This document shows, in pieces, positions 33,234 through 41,106 of a stretch of DNA of 64,000 bases. The translations under genes were made by a program, and so were the position numbers. Where the stretch lies: assembly GCA_035495855.1 (NCBI GenBank), contig DATJFD010000002.1:37009-101008 (forward strand), in the 5' to 3' direction. The first letter of the stretch is position 1. Each line of letters opens with the position of its first letter. The stretch comes from JAHFIW01 sp035495855 (lineage in GTDB: Bacteria; Patescibacteriota; Patescibacteriia; SG8-24). The notes beneath the pieces were generated by a model, which was not told the DNA's origin, did no database searches, and saw only the letters and a list, made by a program, of their open reading frames with translations.

Positions 33234-33766
33234 ACTTGAAACGCTCCATCTTGGCCGTCGCGCCGCTCGCCGCCCTGCTCTTCCTGGGCGTCGGTTGCAA
33301 CGAGCTTTGGGACAAGTACGTGCTGGGAGAGGACAGCGAACAGCGCCGCATCGATTCCGACAGGCAATACAGCGCCTTCTTGGACAGGGAAGCGGCGGAG
33401 AAGGCCGCCAAGGAGCGGGAGGCGCAGCAGAAGCTCGACGCGGCCAGGCGCGCGCCGACGCAGACCTACTTGAACCTCGCCAAGAAGCTCCCGGCCGAGA
33501 TCCGCGCCATGGCGCCCATCGTCGTGCCGATGCTCACCTATGACGGCCAGAAGTTCCCGTTCCCCGAGGACCAGTTCACGAAGTCGCAACCCGACCACTG
33601 TGCGCAGGTGCATTATCACGGCGGCGTCGGTTTCTCGATGGAGTTCAAGAAAGTGCGCCAGCCGGACGACCCCTGCGGCTTCGGCAGCGACGTGAAGGAC
33701 GAGGAAGTCGACACTGAGGCGATCATCCGCTGGATGCAGGAGGGCCCGAAGGCGCTGCATCTCTGA
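33230..33766 (+). CDS. lipoprotein, unknown
   Basis: 178 residues. Signal with lipobox LGVGC, Cys23 as lipidation site; charged coiled-coil stretch (about 38-75, DREAAEKAAKEREAQQKLDAARR); then a small domain with two Cys (DHCAQVHYHGG, DDPCGFG) and repeated His. Overlaps murF by ATGA. No family recognised; its operon suggests an envelope role. Confidence 0.7.
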   Translation: MNLKRSILAVAPLAALLFLGVGCNELWDKYVLGEDSEQRRIDSDRQYSAFLDREAAEKAAKEREAQQKLDAARRAPTQTYLNLAKKLPAEIRAMAPIVVPMLTYDGQKFPFPEDQFTKSQPDHCAQVHYHGGVGFSMEFKKVRQPDDPCGFGSDVKDEEVDTEAIIRWMQEGPKALHL

Positions 33767-33778
33767 CGATGAGCATCG

Positions 33779-33808
33779 CAAAAGAACCGCCTTTGAGGCG
33801 GTTCTTTT
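33779..33808. terminator. bidirectional terminator
   Basis: AAAGAACCGCC-TTTGA-GGCGGTTCTTT; serves the lipoprotein gene and the tRNA on the other strand. Confidence 0.85.
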
Positions 33809-33810
33809 GA

Positions 33811-33888
33811 TGGTAGTCCCAAGGGGATTCGAACCCCTGTTTTCTCCGTGAGAGGGAGACGTCCTGGACCGGGCTAGACGATGGGACC
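33811..33888 (-). tRNA. tRNA-Glu (anticodon CTC)
   Basis: 78 bases with encoded CCA. Acceptor GGTCCCA/TGGGACT (first pair G-U), anticodon arm TCTCC-CTCTCAC-GGAGA, T-arm with TTCGAAT. Confidence 0.93.
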
Positions 33889-34041
33889 CCGTGGCGCGGA
33901 CGCGGTCGCGTCCGATTTGCGATTGCCACTGTAACAAAACGTTCCCGGCTTGTCGAGCCCCGCGCCGGCCCGCGACGCACCCTTGACCTTCCGCCTTATT
34001 CCTGCTAAGGTCCGGCGTTCGTCATGAACAAGGAGGGCGAG

Positions 34042-34473
34042 ATGCCCGAAACACCCGTCGTACCTTTCCTGCCGAGATCGGCCCTGTTCATCCGCGGGAT
34101 GGCGGCGCAACGCCCGTCGCTCGCGGTGCTCATCGCCTTCGCCGAGAAGGATTCGCCGGTGCCGCCGCACAGGCGGCACGCCATCATCGAGAAGCTCTTG
34201 CGGAGCCTGCCCGCGCTCCCGCCCCCGATGGGGGCGGACGCCCGGACGGCGCTCGAAGCCCTGACGCCGGAAGGCGTCGACGCGCTCGAGAAGGACCAGC
34301 GCGGCAGCGGGGTCGTCACGCTCCGCAAGGCTTGGGAGCCGGTCATCGCGAGCCTCGACGACGAGGCCGACCGCGCTTTCGCGCACCGTTGCGGGACGCT
34401 CCTCGTCGAGCTGTTCCGCCGCCGGGTCAACCTGCCCGGCCGTAAGTCCGCCGTCTTCCGCAAGAACGCCTGA
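34042..34473 (+). CDS. hypothetical protein
   Basis: 143 residues, soluble, helical, Pro-rich loop in the middle (RSLPALPPPMGADARTALE). ATG 34042 is preferred over ATG 34024 because AAGGAGG lies exactly between them. Terminator at the stop. No family. Confidence 0.6.
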   Translation: MPETPVVPFLPRSALFIRGMAAQRPSLAVLIAFAEKDSPVPPHRRHAIIEKLLRSLPALPPPMGADARTALEALTPEGVDALEKDQRGSGVVTLRKAWEPVIASLDDEADRAFAHRCGTLLVELFRRRVNLPGRKSAVFRKNA

Positions 34474-34488
34474 ACAGGGCGTTTTTTT
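34464..34488 (+). terminator. intrinsic terminator
   Basis: AACGCC-TGAACA-GGGCGTT and seven T. Confidence 0.8.
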
Positions 34489-34502
34489 GCGCCCGGGCAC
34501 GG

Positions 34503-34531
34503 TTGACAAAATCAGGAATTTATGCTACATT
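34503..34531 (+). promoter_or_regulatory. strong promoter
   Basis: TTGACA, 17-base spacer, TGC-TACATT. Confidence 0.8.
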
Positions 34532-34558
34532 GACGCCAATATCAGTCCCAATGTCCCC

Positions 34559-35263
34559 ATGCCTATGAGCGAACGACCTGACATCGGCCGGATGATCGAA
34601 GAGGAACTCGCCAAGAAGGAAGTGCCCAAGACGGGCGAGAAGCCTCTCGAAGTCACCGCGGAAGGAGCCATCGTCGAGTCCCAGCGGGACGACGTCGATG
34701 ACGCTTTCGACGCCATCACCGCCGACAAGGCCCAGGATTCCAAGGACGCGATGAAGCTCGCGGACCTCGGCGGCGACGCCGCGCGCAGGATCCAGATGGC
34801 CTTCGAGAAGGGCGACGCCAAGGCGGTCGACGCCGCCGCGAAAGAGTTCCTCGCCAAGGCGGAGGGGCTCGGCGCGGACGCGGGCGAGGCCAAGGGCGTG
34901 CTGCGCGAACAGCTCAAGGCCTACCACGACACCTACTTCGAGGCCGGCCTCAAGGAAAAGGCGGCGGAGATCGACGCCTTCAGCCGCTCGCTCGAATCGT
35001 CGGCCGAGGTCTCGACCGACGCGGGCAAGGCCTTCCTCGCCAAGCTCGACGCCGGCGGGTTCGCCTCCATCGAACAGGCCATCAACGCGCTCGACGGCAT
35101 CAAGACCGAGGCCAAAGGCGCGAACGAGGAGCAGCTGAACGCGGAGTTCAACGTCCTCTACGCCAAGATCAATGAGAAGTTCCTCGGCAGCAACGAGTCC
35201 GGCGAGCACAAGATCGACCTCGGTGACGAGGATATCGACGACGTGCTGAGCGCCCTCGGCTGA
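34559..35263 (+). CDS. acidic helical hypothetical protein
   Basis: 234 residues (or 232 from ATG 34565). Very acidic, almost all helix, no Cys, no membrane segment; repeating Ala/Lys/Asp/Glu pattern (AAKEFLAKAEGLGADAGEAKGVLREQLKAY). Strong promoter and terminator suggest high expression. No Shine-Dalgarno in the leader. Possibly a structural or chaperone-like cytoplasmic protein, but no family is recognisable. Confidence 0.6.
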   Translation: MPMSERPDIGRMIEEELAKKEVPKTGEKPLEVTAEGAIVESQRDDVDDAFDAITADKAQDSKDAMKLADLGGDAARRIQMAFEKGDAKAVDAAAKEFLAKAEGLGADAGEAKGVLREQLKAYHDTYFEAGLKEKAAEIDAFSRSLESSAEVSTDAGKAFLAKLDAGGFASIEQAINALDGIKTEAKGANEEQLNAEFNVLYAKINEKFLGSNESGEHKIDLGDEDIDDVLSALG

Positions 35264-35273
35264 CGGAAAAAGG

Positions 35274-35301
35274 AACGCCCGCGGCATCCGCGGGCGTTTT
35301 G
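35274..35301. terminator. bidirectional terminator
   Basis: AACGCCCGCGG-CAT-CCGCGGGCGTT between converging genes. Confidence 0.85.
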
Positions 35302-35310
35302 GTACCGGCA

Positions 35311-36294
35311 TCATTGTCCGACGTCGCTGATCGCCTTCGACCGCGCCGAGCAGGAAGCCGCGTCCTTCGCCGGCAGGCCGTCGCCCGGCCACGGGCGCGC
35401 TTTCTTCGTCGCCGCGAAAAGCCACCGCGCACCGGCCAGGCACCCGATCCGGTCGTCGGCGCGGAGCCTCGCGCACTCGCGGTCGATCGCGACCATGTCG
35501 TAGCGGCCGAGCTCGGCGGTCGCGCGGCCGAAGCCGAGCAGGCAGCTCTCCTTGAGCGCGGGGTCGGCGAGCGCCGCGCAGCGGTCCATCGCGGCCGCGC
35601 TGCCGAGGTCCGCGCGCAGCATCCAGAAGTACGGCTGCTCGAAATAGCAGGCCGCGCGGTACGGCGGCGCCACCGAGGTGCATGGCTGGTCGAGGTCCTT
35701 GCGGTCCACGAGCGAAGGGTCGTCGGCCGCCGCGTTGCTGTAGTCCATGAATGCGCCCTGCGCGCAGCCGAGCAGTCCCGGCCGCTGGATGGAGGCGCAG
35801 CGGTCGAGCGCCGAGCCGAGGTCCTTGGGGCCGAAGAATTCCACGAGCCCGTGGCCGATGCCGTGGCGGCAGCCGGTGTCGTCGTCGCCGTGCGCCGCCT
35901 TGCAGGCCGCGTCGATCTTCGGCAGCGCGTCGAGACCTTCGGTCACGAGCGCGCGGACGATCAGGCCGTGGTAGCAGCCGAAGGTCATCGCATTGTCGCA
36001 GTATCGGATGGCCGCGATGCCTTCTTTCTTATATGCGAGCTCGCCGAAGATGTGGGCGTCGCCATGGAGCGCCTGATCGTCCTTCCTTTCGTTCTTGAGG
36101 TCCGCGTACGTCCGCTCCAGGCCGTCGTGCTCGATGCGGGAGAGGATGTCGGTCCTGATGCGGTCCGCGTCGGCGATGGCGCGACGTTCCGCCCCGGGAG
36201 GATGCCTGGGCAGCGCGGTCGCGAACGCGACGGCGCCGAGCGCGACGACGGCCGCGACCGCAGGGATGACGACGTTGACGGGGATCTTCTTCAT
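35311..36294 (-). CDS. secreted His/Cys-rich repeat protein
   Basis: 327 residues. Signal anchor at 8-28. The rest is built of helical repeats of roughly 35-45 residues, each with paired cysteines: GCYHGLIVRAL, GCRHGIGHGLVEFFG, DRCASIQRPGLLGCAQGAF, AACYFEQPYF, DRCAALADPALKESCLLGFGRA, RECARLRADDRIGCLAGA. The pattern suggests a TPR/Sel1-like solenoid locked by disulfides; YHG and HGIGHG histidines could bind metal. Exported, so the neighbouring disulfide machinery of the genome would matter. Family unknown to me. Confidence 0.65.
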   Translation of the reverse strand: MKKIPVNVVIPAVAAVVALGAVAFATALPRHPPGAERRAIADADRIRTDILSRIEHDGLERTYADLKNERKDDQALHGDAHIFGELAYKKEGIAAIRYCDNAMTFGCYHGLIVRALVTEGLDALPKIDAACKAAHGDDDTGCRHGIGHGLVEFFGPKDLGSALDRCASIQRPGLLGCAQGAFMDYSNAAADDPSLVDRKDLDQPCTSVAPPYRAACYFEQPYFWMLRADLGSAAAMDRCAALADPALKESCLLGFGRATAELGRYDMVAIDRECARLRADDRIGCLAGARWLFAATKKARPWPGDGLPAKDAASCSARSKAISDVGQ

Positions 36295-36426
36295 GCCGTT
36301 TCATCCTACATCGGCCGGGGTCGCGAGAACAGGCGCGTTTTGACCCTTCGCCGCCGCCATGGTGCAGTGGTTTCGTGCACCTTTCGCAACGCCTTTCGGA
36401 GCCCGCGAGGGCGAAGAGGGAACCCC

Positions 36427-36753
36427 ATGGGGAACGGCGCCATCCTGCCGGTCATCGCCCGCGCGGTCCTTCTCGACCGCCGCGAGCGCCAGGAGACCGG
36501 CCGCGTCCTCTACGCCTTCCTCATCCTCGAGAAGGCGAGCGGATGCATCCGCGAACGGCCGGCGGCTATGCGCACGTTGCGCGAGCTCCTGGCCTTCGTC
36601 ATCGCTTACCGCAGGGCCAACCCGGGCCTGCCGCGCGTGAAGTTCGACCCGCCGGGCGAGGTCGACCGCGACGCGGGCAAGTTCCCGCGGCGCTACGAGG
36701 CGCTGGAGCTCTCGGAACTGTTCTTCGCCTCTTCGATGCTCGGCCAATCTTGA
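36427..36753 (+). CDS. small hypothetical protein
   Basis: 108 residues, basic, helical (LLDRRERQETGRVLYAFLILEKASG). ATG 36427 with a weak AGAGGGA upstream. The open frame extends much further upstream on paper, but that part is antisense to the gene at 35311 and is rejected. Confidence 0.5.
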   Translation: MGNGAILPVIARAVLLDRRERQETGRVLYAFLILEKASGCIRERPAAMRTLRELLAFVIAYRRANPGLPRVKFDPPGEVDRDAGKFPRRYEALELSELFFASSMLGQS

Positions 36754-36780
36754 ACCCCGCCTTCGCCGCGGGGATTTTTT
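36754..36780 (+). terminator. intrinsic terminator
   Basis: ACCCCGC-CTTCGC-CGCGGGGA then TTTTTT. Confidence 0.8.
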
Positions 36781-36785
36781 CTGGA

Positions 36786-36963
36786 ACGAAATCGTCACCC
36801 CGCAGTGATGCGGGGTCTAGAAAAAAAGAAATGTCGCCCTGAACTCGTTTCAGGGTCCAGAATTCTTTCACCGTTCTGGATCCCGGGTCGCGGCCCGGGA
36901 TGACACTTTTTACTTGTCACCCCGGCCCCCGAGCCGGGTCTCCCGCCGTGGCGGGACCCCGCC
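36786..36963. repeat. array of five palindromes
   Basis: CACCCCGC-AGTGAT-GCGGGGT; CCCTGAACTCGTTTCAGGG; GATCCCGGGTCGCGGCCCGGG; CCCCGGCCCCCGAGCCGGG; CCCGCCGTGGCGGG, linked by TGACA/CCAGAA words. Same family as 25736-25878; fills most of the gap before mscL. Confidence 0.75.
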
Positions 36964-37023
36964 CTCTTTGATGAAAGAAAAGTGGCGGGGCAGAAAAAAT
37001 TGTTCGCCCCGGTCGCCCTCTGC

Positions 37024-37029
37024 TATCAT
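37024..37029 (+). promoter_or_regulatory. extended -10 of mscL, start codon 6 bases away
   Basis: TGC-TATCAT; ATG 37036 follows; probably leaderless. Confidence 0.6.
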
Positions 37030-37035
37030 CGACCC

Positions 37036-37551
37036 ATGGCCAATGAAGAGCAGGCGGGCATCCACAAGCACGTGCTCAAGCCGACGCGGAAGTTCATCGA
37101 CGACTTCCGGCAGTTCGCCGTGCGCGGCAACGCCTTCGACCTCGCGGTCGGCGTGGTCATCGGCGCCGCCTTCGGCAAGATCATCACCTCGTTCGTCACG
37201 GACATCATCACGCCGCCCATCTCGCTGCTCATGGGCCGCGCGAACTTCACGGACATGTTCGCGGTCCTGTCCGGCGGCAGCTTCGCGACGCTCGATGAAG
37301 CGAAGAAAGCGGGCGCCATCACGGTGAACTACGGCGTGTTCATCAGCACGCTGTTCGATTTCGTCCTCGTTTCGTTCGTCATCTTCCTGCTCGTCCGCGC
37401 GCTCTCGCGCATGCGCCGCGAAGACCCGCCGCCGTCGGACATGAAGGACTGCCCGTTCTGCCTCACGCCCGTGAAGAAGGCCGCGACTCGCTGCGCGTTC
37501 TGCACGAGCGACCTGGCGCCGAAAGAACAAAGGACAGAGGTCAGAGGTTAG
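37036..37551 (+). CDS. mscL: large-conductance mechanosensitive channel with zinc-ribbon tail
   Basis: 171 residues. Classic first helix FRQFAVRGNAFDLAVGVVIGAAFGKIITSFV and second helix YGVFISTLFDFVLVSFVIFLLVRAL. The C-terminus replaces the usual helical bundle end with a zinc-ribbon (CPFC at about 141, CAFC at about 155) known in some MscL homologues. Opens under membrane tension as an osmotic safety valve. The last eleven residues (PKEQRTEVRG) are coded by the left arm of word-pair repeat 14. Confidence 0.93.
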   Translation: MANEEQAGIHKHVLKPTRKFIDDFRQFAVRGNAFDLAVGVVIGAAFGKIITSFVTDIITPPISLLMGRANFTDMFAVLSGGSFATLDEAKKAGAITVNYGVFISTLFDFVLVSFVIFLLVRALSRMRREDPPPSDMKDCPFCLTPVKKAATRCAFCTSDLAPKEQRTEVRG

Positions 37552-37650
37552 AGGAAACAGATCTGATAAAACCGCGCTGCCCAAGCAGCGCGGTTTTTGA
37601 AAGATACGCATCCTCTAAACTCTGTCCTTTGTCCTCTGCCCTTTGATCTC
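37524..37650. repeat. word-pair inverted repeat 14 around a terminator
   Basis: Left words AAAGAACAAAGGACAGAGG, TCAGAGGTTAGAGGA (first 28 bases are coding for mscL); right words CATCCTCTAAACTCTGTCC, TTTGTCCTCTGCCC, TTTGATCTC. Encloses the terminator 37568-37598. Confidence 0.8.
37568..37598 (+). terminator. intrinsic terminator of mscL
   Basis: AAAACCGCGCTGC-CCAA-GCAGCGCGGTTTT. Confidence 0.85.
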
Positions 37651-37745
37651 TAGTTATCCCCATCCCCATCTTGCTCGCCATGCGCGCCCGGTCTATGCTT
37701 TTGGCCGTTCGCGGATGCGCCCCGGCGCATTCTCGCTTTTATTCT

Positions 37746-38030
37746 ATGCCGCATTGGTACGTGTACGTCGTCCGCTGCTCCGACGGCTCGCTCTACACCG
37801 GAGCGACCACGGACGTCGAACGCGAGATGAAGACGATGAACGGCGGGGGAGGGAGCGTCTACGTGCGCGCCCGCGCCCCGGTCTTCTTGGCGTACACGGA
37901 GGAGTACATGAACGAGCATGACGCCCTGAAACGCGCTGCGTCCGTGAAACGCCTCGGCCGCGTGGGCAAAGAGCGGCTGCTCGTCGCGCCCGGTTTCGGC
38001 GCCATCGGCGACCTCGGCCTGGCGACGTGA
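37746..38030 (+). CDS. GIY-YIG nuclease-domain protein (UPF0213/YhbQ-like)
   Basis: 94 residues, a single domain. YVYVVRCSDGSLYTGATTD is the GIY-YIG core (here VYV..LYTG); a later RAPVFLAYTEEY..EHDALKRAASVKRLGRVGKERLL block matches the YhbQ-type small proteins. The usual REKQIKxW piece is shortened. Probable DNA-cleaving or structural role unknown. ATG 37746 begins the conserved core. Confidence 0.8.
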   Translation: MPHWYVYVVRCSDGSLYTGATTDVEREMKTMNGGGGSVYVRARAPVFLAYTEEYMNEHDALKRAASVKRLGRVGKERLLVAPGFGAIGDLGLAT

Positions 38031-38034
38031 TCGA

Positions 38035-38108
38035 AAGAGAAAAGCAAAAAGGGAAAAGCTTAGAGGAAGGCCCATCCTCTGAGCTTTTTTCTTTTCTCTT
38101 TTCCCTTT
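38035..38108. repeat. word-pair inverted repeat 15 with terminator function
   Basis: Left GAAAGAGAAAAGCAAAAAGG and GAAAAGCTTAGAGGA; right TCCTCTGAGCTTTTTTC, TTTTCTCTTTTCCC. The central stem (38054-38090) with its T-tract can itself terminate transcription. Confidence 0.8.
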
Positions 38109-38109
38109 A

Positions 38110-38138
38110 TTGAAGGTTCCCCGGCGTCAGAGTATACT
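38110..38138 (+). promoter_or_regulatory. promoter of the MFS gene
   Basis: TTGAAG (38110-38115), 17-base spacer, TATACT (38133-38138). Confidence 0.7.
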
Positions 38139-38176
38139 CTCAGAAAGATGCGGATGACGCGTCTTTTCATGGTTTT

Positions 38177-38836
38177 ATGGCCTGGCTGCGGAAGGAGAAG
38201 GTCAACAACGTCGTCCTCACGATGGTCTACGCCGACTTCCTCCTGGTCTCGGCGACCGGTTTCCTTTCGCCCATTTCCGCGGTGTACATCACCACGCAGA
38301 TCGCGGGAGCCTCGCTCTCGACCGTCGGTTTCGTCACCATGCTGTTCTGGGTGGTGAAGTCCGCGACGCAGATCCCCGTGTCGTCCTACGTCGACGCGCG
38401 GCGCGGCGAACGCGACGACTTCCAGTTCATGATCGTCGGCTGCATCATCAGCGCGGTCGTGCCGCTCCTCTATTATTTCTACGTCCGGGAGACCTGGCAG
38501 CTGTTCGCCGTGGAGACGCTCAACGGCGTCGGCTACGCCATGCAGGTCCCGACCTGGCTCGCCATCTTCACGCGGCACATCGACAAGCACCGCGAGAGCA
38601 CGGAGTGGACCCTGCACTCGAACGCCATCGGCCTCGGCTTCGCGGCGACCGCGGCGTTCGGCGGCGTGCTCGCGGACCGGTTCGGCTTCCGGGTGCTGTT
38701 CCTCCTGGTGTCCGCCGTCATGTTCATGGGCACGGTCGCGCTGCTGTTCATCAAGGACGAGATGCTCGCCTCCGACGGGCGCGAGATCCCGCAGGGTTAC
38801 GCCATAAACCAAGAGAAGCAGAAGATACGGAGCTGA
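38177..38836 (+). CDS. half-length MFS-type carrier
   Basis: 219 residues with six membrane helices, i.e. half of a normal 12-helix MFS protein. Keeps the MFS look (SYVDARRGERDDF in loop 2-3, GVLADRFGFR in loop 5-6; GxLADRxGRR-like). Ends properly with a polar tail (KDEMLASDGREIPQGYA), so it is not a truncated reading frame but a short form that would have to dimerise (inference). Ten bases before yidC. Confidence 0.7.
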   Translation: MAWLRKEKVNNVVLTMVYADFLLVSATGFLSPISAVYITTQIAGASLSTVGFVTMLFWVVKSATQIPVSSYVDARRGERDDFQFMIVGCIISAVVPLLYYFYVRETWQLFAVETLNGVGYAMQVPTWLAIFTRHIDKHRESTEWTLHSNAIGLGFAATAAFGGVLADRFGFRVLFLLVSAVMFMGTVALLFIKDEMLASDGREIPQGYAINQEKQKIRS

Positions 38837-38845
38837 ACCACGACT

Positions 38846-39547
38846 ATGGGACAATTCTGGCACGACTACCTTTATAACCCGCTGCTCAACGTCCTGTTCT
38901 TCCTGTACTCCGGGCCGGCCTTCGGCAACCTCGGTGTCGCGGTCATCGAGTTGACCGTGCTGCTTCGCCTCGCGCTCCTGCCGTTCACCATCCTCGAGGA
39001 ACGCAGCCGCTTCCGCTACGAGAAGCTCAACAAGAAGATCGAGGCCATCGAGCGCGACTTCAAGACGGACCACGTGAAGCGCGCCGAGCGCATCCGCGAG
39101 CTGCTGAAGGAGCACAAGGTCAGTTACTGGTCGAAGGTCGTCGTTCTCGGCGTGCAGCTGCTCGTCCTCGTCCTGCTCTACCAGGTCTTCATCGGCGGCA
39201 TCCGCTTCACCCGCTACGAAGTGCTCTATCCTTGGGTCTCGGCGCCGCAGCAGCCGGTCAACACGACCTTCCTCGGCTTCGACCTGGCCTCGCACAGCCT
39301 GCTGTGGGCCGGCATCGTCGCGGTGCTGCTCTTCCTCCAGATCTACACGGTGCAGAAGCAGCGCGAGCACCTCATCCGCCGCTCCGACGTGATGTACTTG
39401 TTCGTCTTCCCGATCTTCACGCTCGTCATCCTGCTCATGCTGCCGATGGTGAAGTCGCTCTTCGTGCTCACCTCGATGCTGTTCTCGATGTTCATCTTCG
39501 GAGCGCGCAAGGCCCTCTTCAAGGTCCCGATGCCGGACGCGGACTAG
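38846..39547 (+). CDS. yidC: YidC/Oxa1-type membrane insertase
   Basis: 233 residues. Starts YNPLLNVLFFLY, followed by a first helix with the conserved arginine (IELTVLLRLALLPFTI), a positively charged cytoplasmic hairpin (RYEKLNKKIEAIERDFKTDHVKRAERIRELLKEHKV), then four more hydrophobic stretches (LGVQLLVLVLLYQVF, SLLWAGIVAVLLFLQIY, VMYLFVFPIFTLVILLML, TSMLFSMFIF). Lacks the large E. coli periplasmic domain, as in Gram-positives. Inserts proteins into the membrane. Confidence 0.85.
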   Translation: MGQFWHDYLYNPLLNVLFFLYSGPAFGNLGVAVIELTVLLRLALLPFTILEERSRFRYEKLNKKIEAIERDFKTDHVKRAERIRELLKEHKVSYWSKVVVLGVQLLVLVLLYQVFIGGIRFTRYEVLYPWVSAPQQPVNTTFLGFDLASHSLLWAGIVAVLLFLQIYTVQKQREHLIRRSDVMYLFVFPIFTLVILLMLPMVKSLFVLTSMLFSMFIFGARKALFKVPMPDAD

Positions 39548-39572
39548 CCTTAAAGCCGTTTTTCCGCTACGA

Positions 39573-39604
39573 TGCCGGAGGTAAGCGCATCCTCCGGCTT
39601 TTTT
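39573..39604 (+). terminator. intrinsic terminator of yidC
   Basis: GCCGGAGG-TAAGCGCAT-CCTCCGGC and six T. Confidence 0.85.
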
Positions 39605-39628
39605 GGCTGAGGTTCGCGCAAGGAACGT

Positions 39629-40237
39629 ATGAGCGACAGCCTGGACAAGATCATGTATTCGTTCGTGGTCGAAGACGTCCTCAAGGGACTCTTCATTTAC
39701 GTTCCGCCGGGCTACGTGGCCTGCGTCTACGACCTCGGCCGCGGCGTGCTCAAGAAGGTGCTCACCCCGGGCCTCCACCTCAAGATCCCGTTCTGGCAGA
39801 AGGCCAAGCTCTTCAACACGCAGACGCTCGAGTACTCGATCAGCCGCCGGTTCAGCCCGGACAACGACCAGGCGATGGGGGACCATCCGATCGCGGCGAC
39901 GACCATGGACGGCAAGCGCATCTCGATGGAGGGCACCGTGCTCCTGCGCCTCGACATCAACCAGGTGCCGACCATCTGGCAGAACGTCGGCGAGGACTTC
40001 GTGTCGAAGATCGTGCGCCCGACCATCCGCAGCCGCATGCGCATGATCGCCTCGCGCTACAACCACCAGGACATCTGCTCGACGCACCGCGACAAGGTCG
40101 AGGTCGAGACCAAGAACGAGCTCGAACGCATCTTCTATCCGCGCGGCATCTTCGTGGAGAACGTGCTGCTCTCGGACATCAACCACATGAGCGGCTCGGG
40201 CTCGGGCTCGCGCGACGAGCATGAGGACGAGGAGTGA
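39629..40237 (+). CDS. SPFH/Band 7 (prohibitin-like) domain protein
   Basis: 202 residues. PGYVACVYDLGRGVLKKVLTPGLHLKIPFWQKAKLFNTQTLEYS is the SPFH core start; TMDGKRISMEGTVLLRLDINQVPTIWQNVGEDFVSKIVRPTIRSRMRMIASRY continues it. There is no clear N-terminal membrane helix and the coiled-coil after the domain is short; it ends in SGSGSGSRDEHEDEE, an acidic Ser/Gly tail. May scaffold membrane complexes. Confidence 0.8.
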   Translation: MSDSLDKIMYSFVVEDVLKGLFIYVPPGYVACVYDLGRGVLKKVLTPGLHLKIPFWQKAKLFNTQTLEYSISRRFSPDNDQAMGDHPIAATTMDGKRISMEGTVLLRLDINQVPTIWQNVGEDFVSKIVRPTIRSRMRMIASRYNHQDICSTHRDKVEVETKNELERIFYPRGIFVENVLLSDINHMSGSGSGSRDEHEDEE

Positions 40238-40356
40238 AAGTAGAGTACAGAGGACAGAGGTGAGATGAAGTGACCTTGAAAAAACCGCCCTGCCCAAGCA
40301 GGGCGGTTTTGTGATGCCCCTGCCTCTAAACTCTGTCCTCTGTCCTTTGCCCCTCA
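40234..40356. repeat. word-pair inverted repeat 16 around a terminator
   Basis: Left AAAGTAGAGTACAGAGG, ACAGAGGTGAGATGAAG; right GCCTCTAAACTCTGTCC, TCTGTCCTTTGCCC, CTCACC. Confidence 0.75.
40281..40310 (+). terminator. intrinsic terminator
   Basis: AAAACCGCCCTGC-CCAA-GCAGGGCGGTTTT, same loop as 37568-37598. Confidence 0.85.
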
Positions 40357-40426
40357 CCCTTGACCGCCCGCCCTTTTTCCGCTAGGTTGCACGGTCGCAC
40401 CTTCCACCCCGACCAAGGAGCAAAAC

Positions 40427-41038
40427 ATGACCTCCGTCATCACGAACGGCCGTCCCATCGTGCTCGGCACCGCCTCGCCGTGGCGCCAGAAGGAAATGAA
40501 GGCCATGGGCCTCGCGTTCACGGCGATGTCCCCGGACATCGACGAGAAGGCCATCCGGCATCCGGATCCCGCGATCCTCACGCTGCACATCGCCGTCGCC
40601 AAGGCCGCGGCGCTGCTCGGAAGGATCGCCGAGCCCTCGCTGCTGGTCACCTGCGACCAGGTCGCGGTCTTCCGCGGCGAGGTCCGCGAGAAGCCCGCCG
40701 ACGCGGGCGAGGCGCGGCGCTGGCTCGCCCAGTACGGCGGCACGTCCGTGGTCACCGTGACCACGGTCGTCGTGACCGACACGGCCACCCGCCGTTCCGT
40801 CCACGGCGTCCACGCCGCCACCGCGCATTTCGCGCCGCTGCCGCCGAAGGCCATCGACCGCGCCATCGCGCGGGGCATGGTGCTCAATTCCTGCGGCGCC
40901 TTCACCATCGACGACCCGGACCTCGGTCCGTACGTCGACGGTCTCTACGGCGAAGGGGACCAGGACGAGCTCCGTTCGAGCATCGCCGGCCTGCCGCGCG
41001 CCCTCACGCGCAAGCTTCTCTCCCGCATCCTCGGCTAG
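40427..41038 (+). CDS. maf: Maf-family nucleoside triphosphate pyrophosphatase
   Basis: 203 residues. LGTASPWRQKEMKAMGL matches the Maf N-terminus (LGSASPRRxxLL); the SPDIDEK motif, CDQVAVFRGEVREKPADAGEARRWL and GxFTIDDPDLGPYVDGLYGEGD follow the family order. Hydrolyses non-canonical dNTP/NTP to monophosphates; linked to septum control in other bacteria. CAAGGAG sets ATG 40427. Confidence 0.85.
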   Translation: MTSVITNGRPIVLGTASPWRQKEMKAMGLAFTAMSPDIDEKAIRHPDPAILTLHIAVAKAAALLGRIAEPSLLVTCDQVAVFRGEVREKPADAGEARRWLAQYGGTSVVTVTTVVVTDTATRRSVHGVHAATAHFAPLPPKAIDRAIARGMVLNSCGAFTIDDPDLGPYVDGLYGEGDQDELRSSIAGLPRALTRKLLSRILG

Positions 41039-41040
41039 CA

Positions 41041-41068
41041 GATCCGCCTCATTTGGGGCGGATTTTTT
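41041..41068 (+). terminator. terminator of maf
   Basis: ATCCGCC-TCATTTG-GGGCGGAT then TTTTT. Confidence 0.85.
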
Positions 41069-41070
41069 AT

Positions 41071-41104
41071 CCCCAGTCCGGGGACAGTCCCCGAATTGGG
41101 GATA
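41071..41104. repeat. REP-like palindrome GGGGACAGTCCCC
   Basis: CCCCAGTCCGGGGACAGTCC, CCGAATTGGGG; second copy of the word at 5500-5525; it sits exactly between two near-identical terminators. Confidence 0.65.
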
Positions 41105-41106
41105 AG

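Noticed and set aside
35299..36753. 484-residue plus-strand open frame
   Set aside because: Its first three quarters are antisense to the convincing minus-strand gene at 35311-36294; only the last 108 codons are kept.
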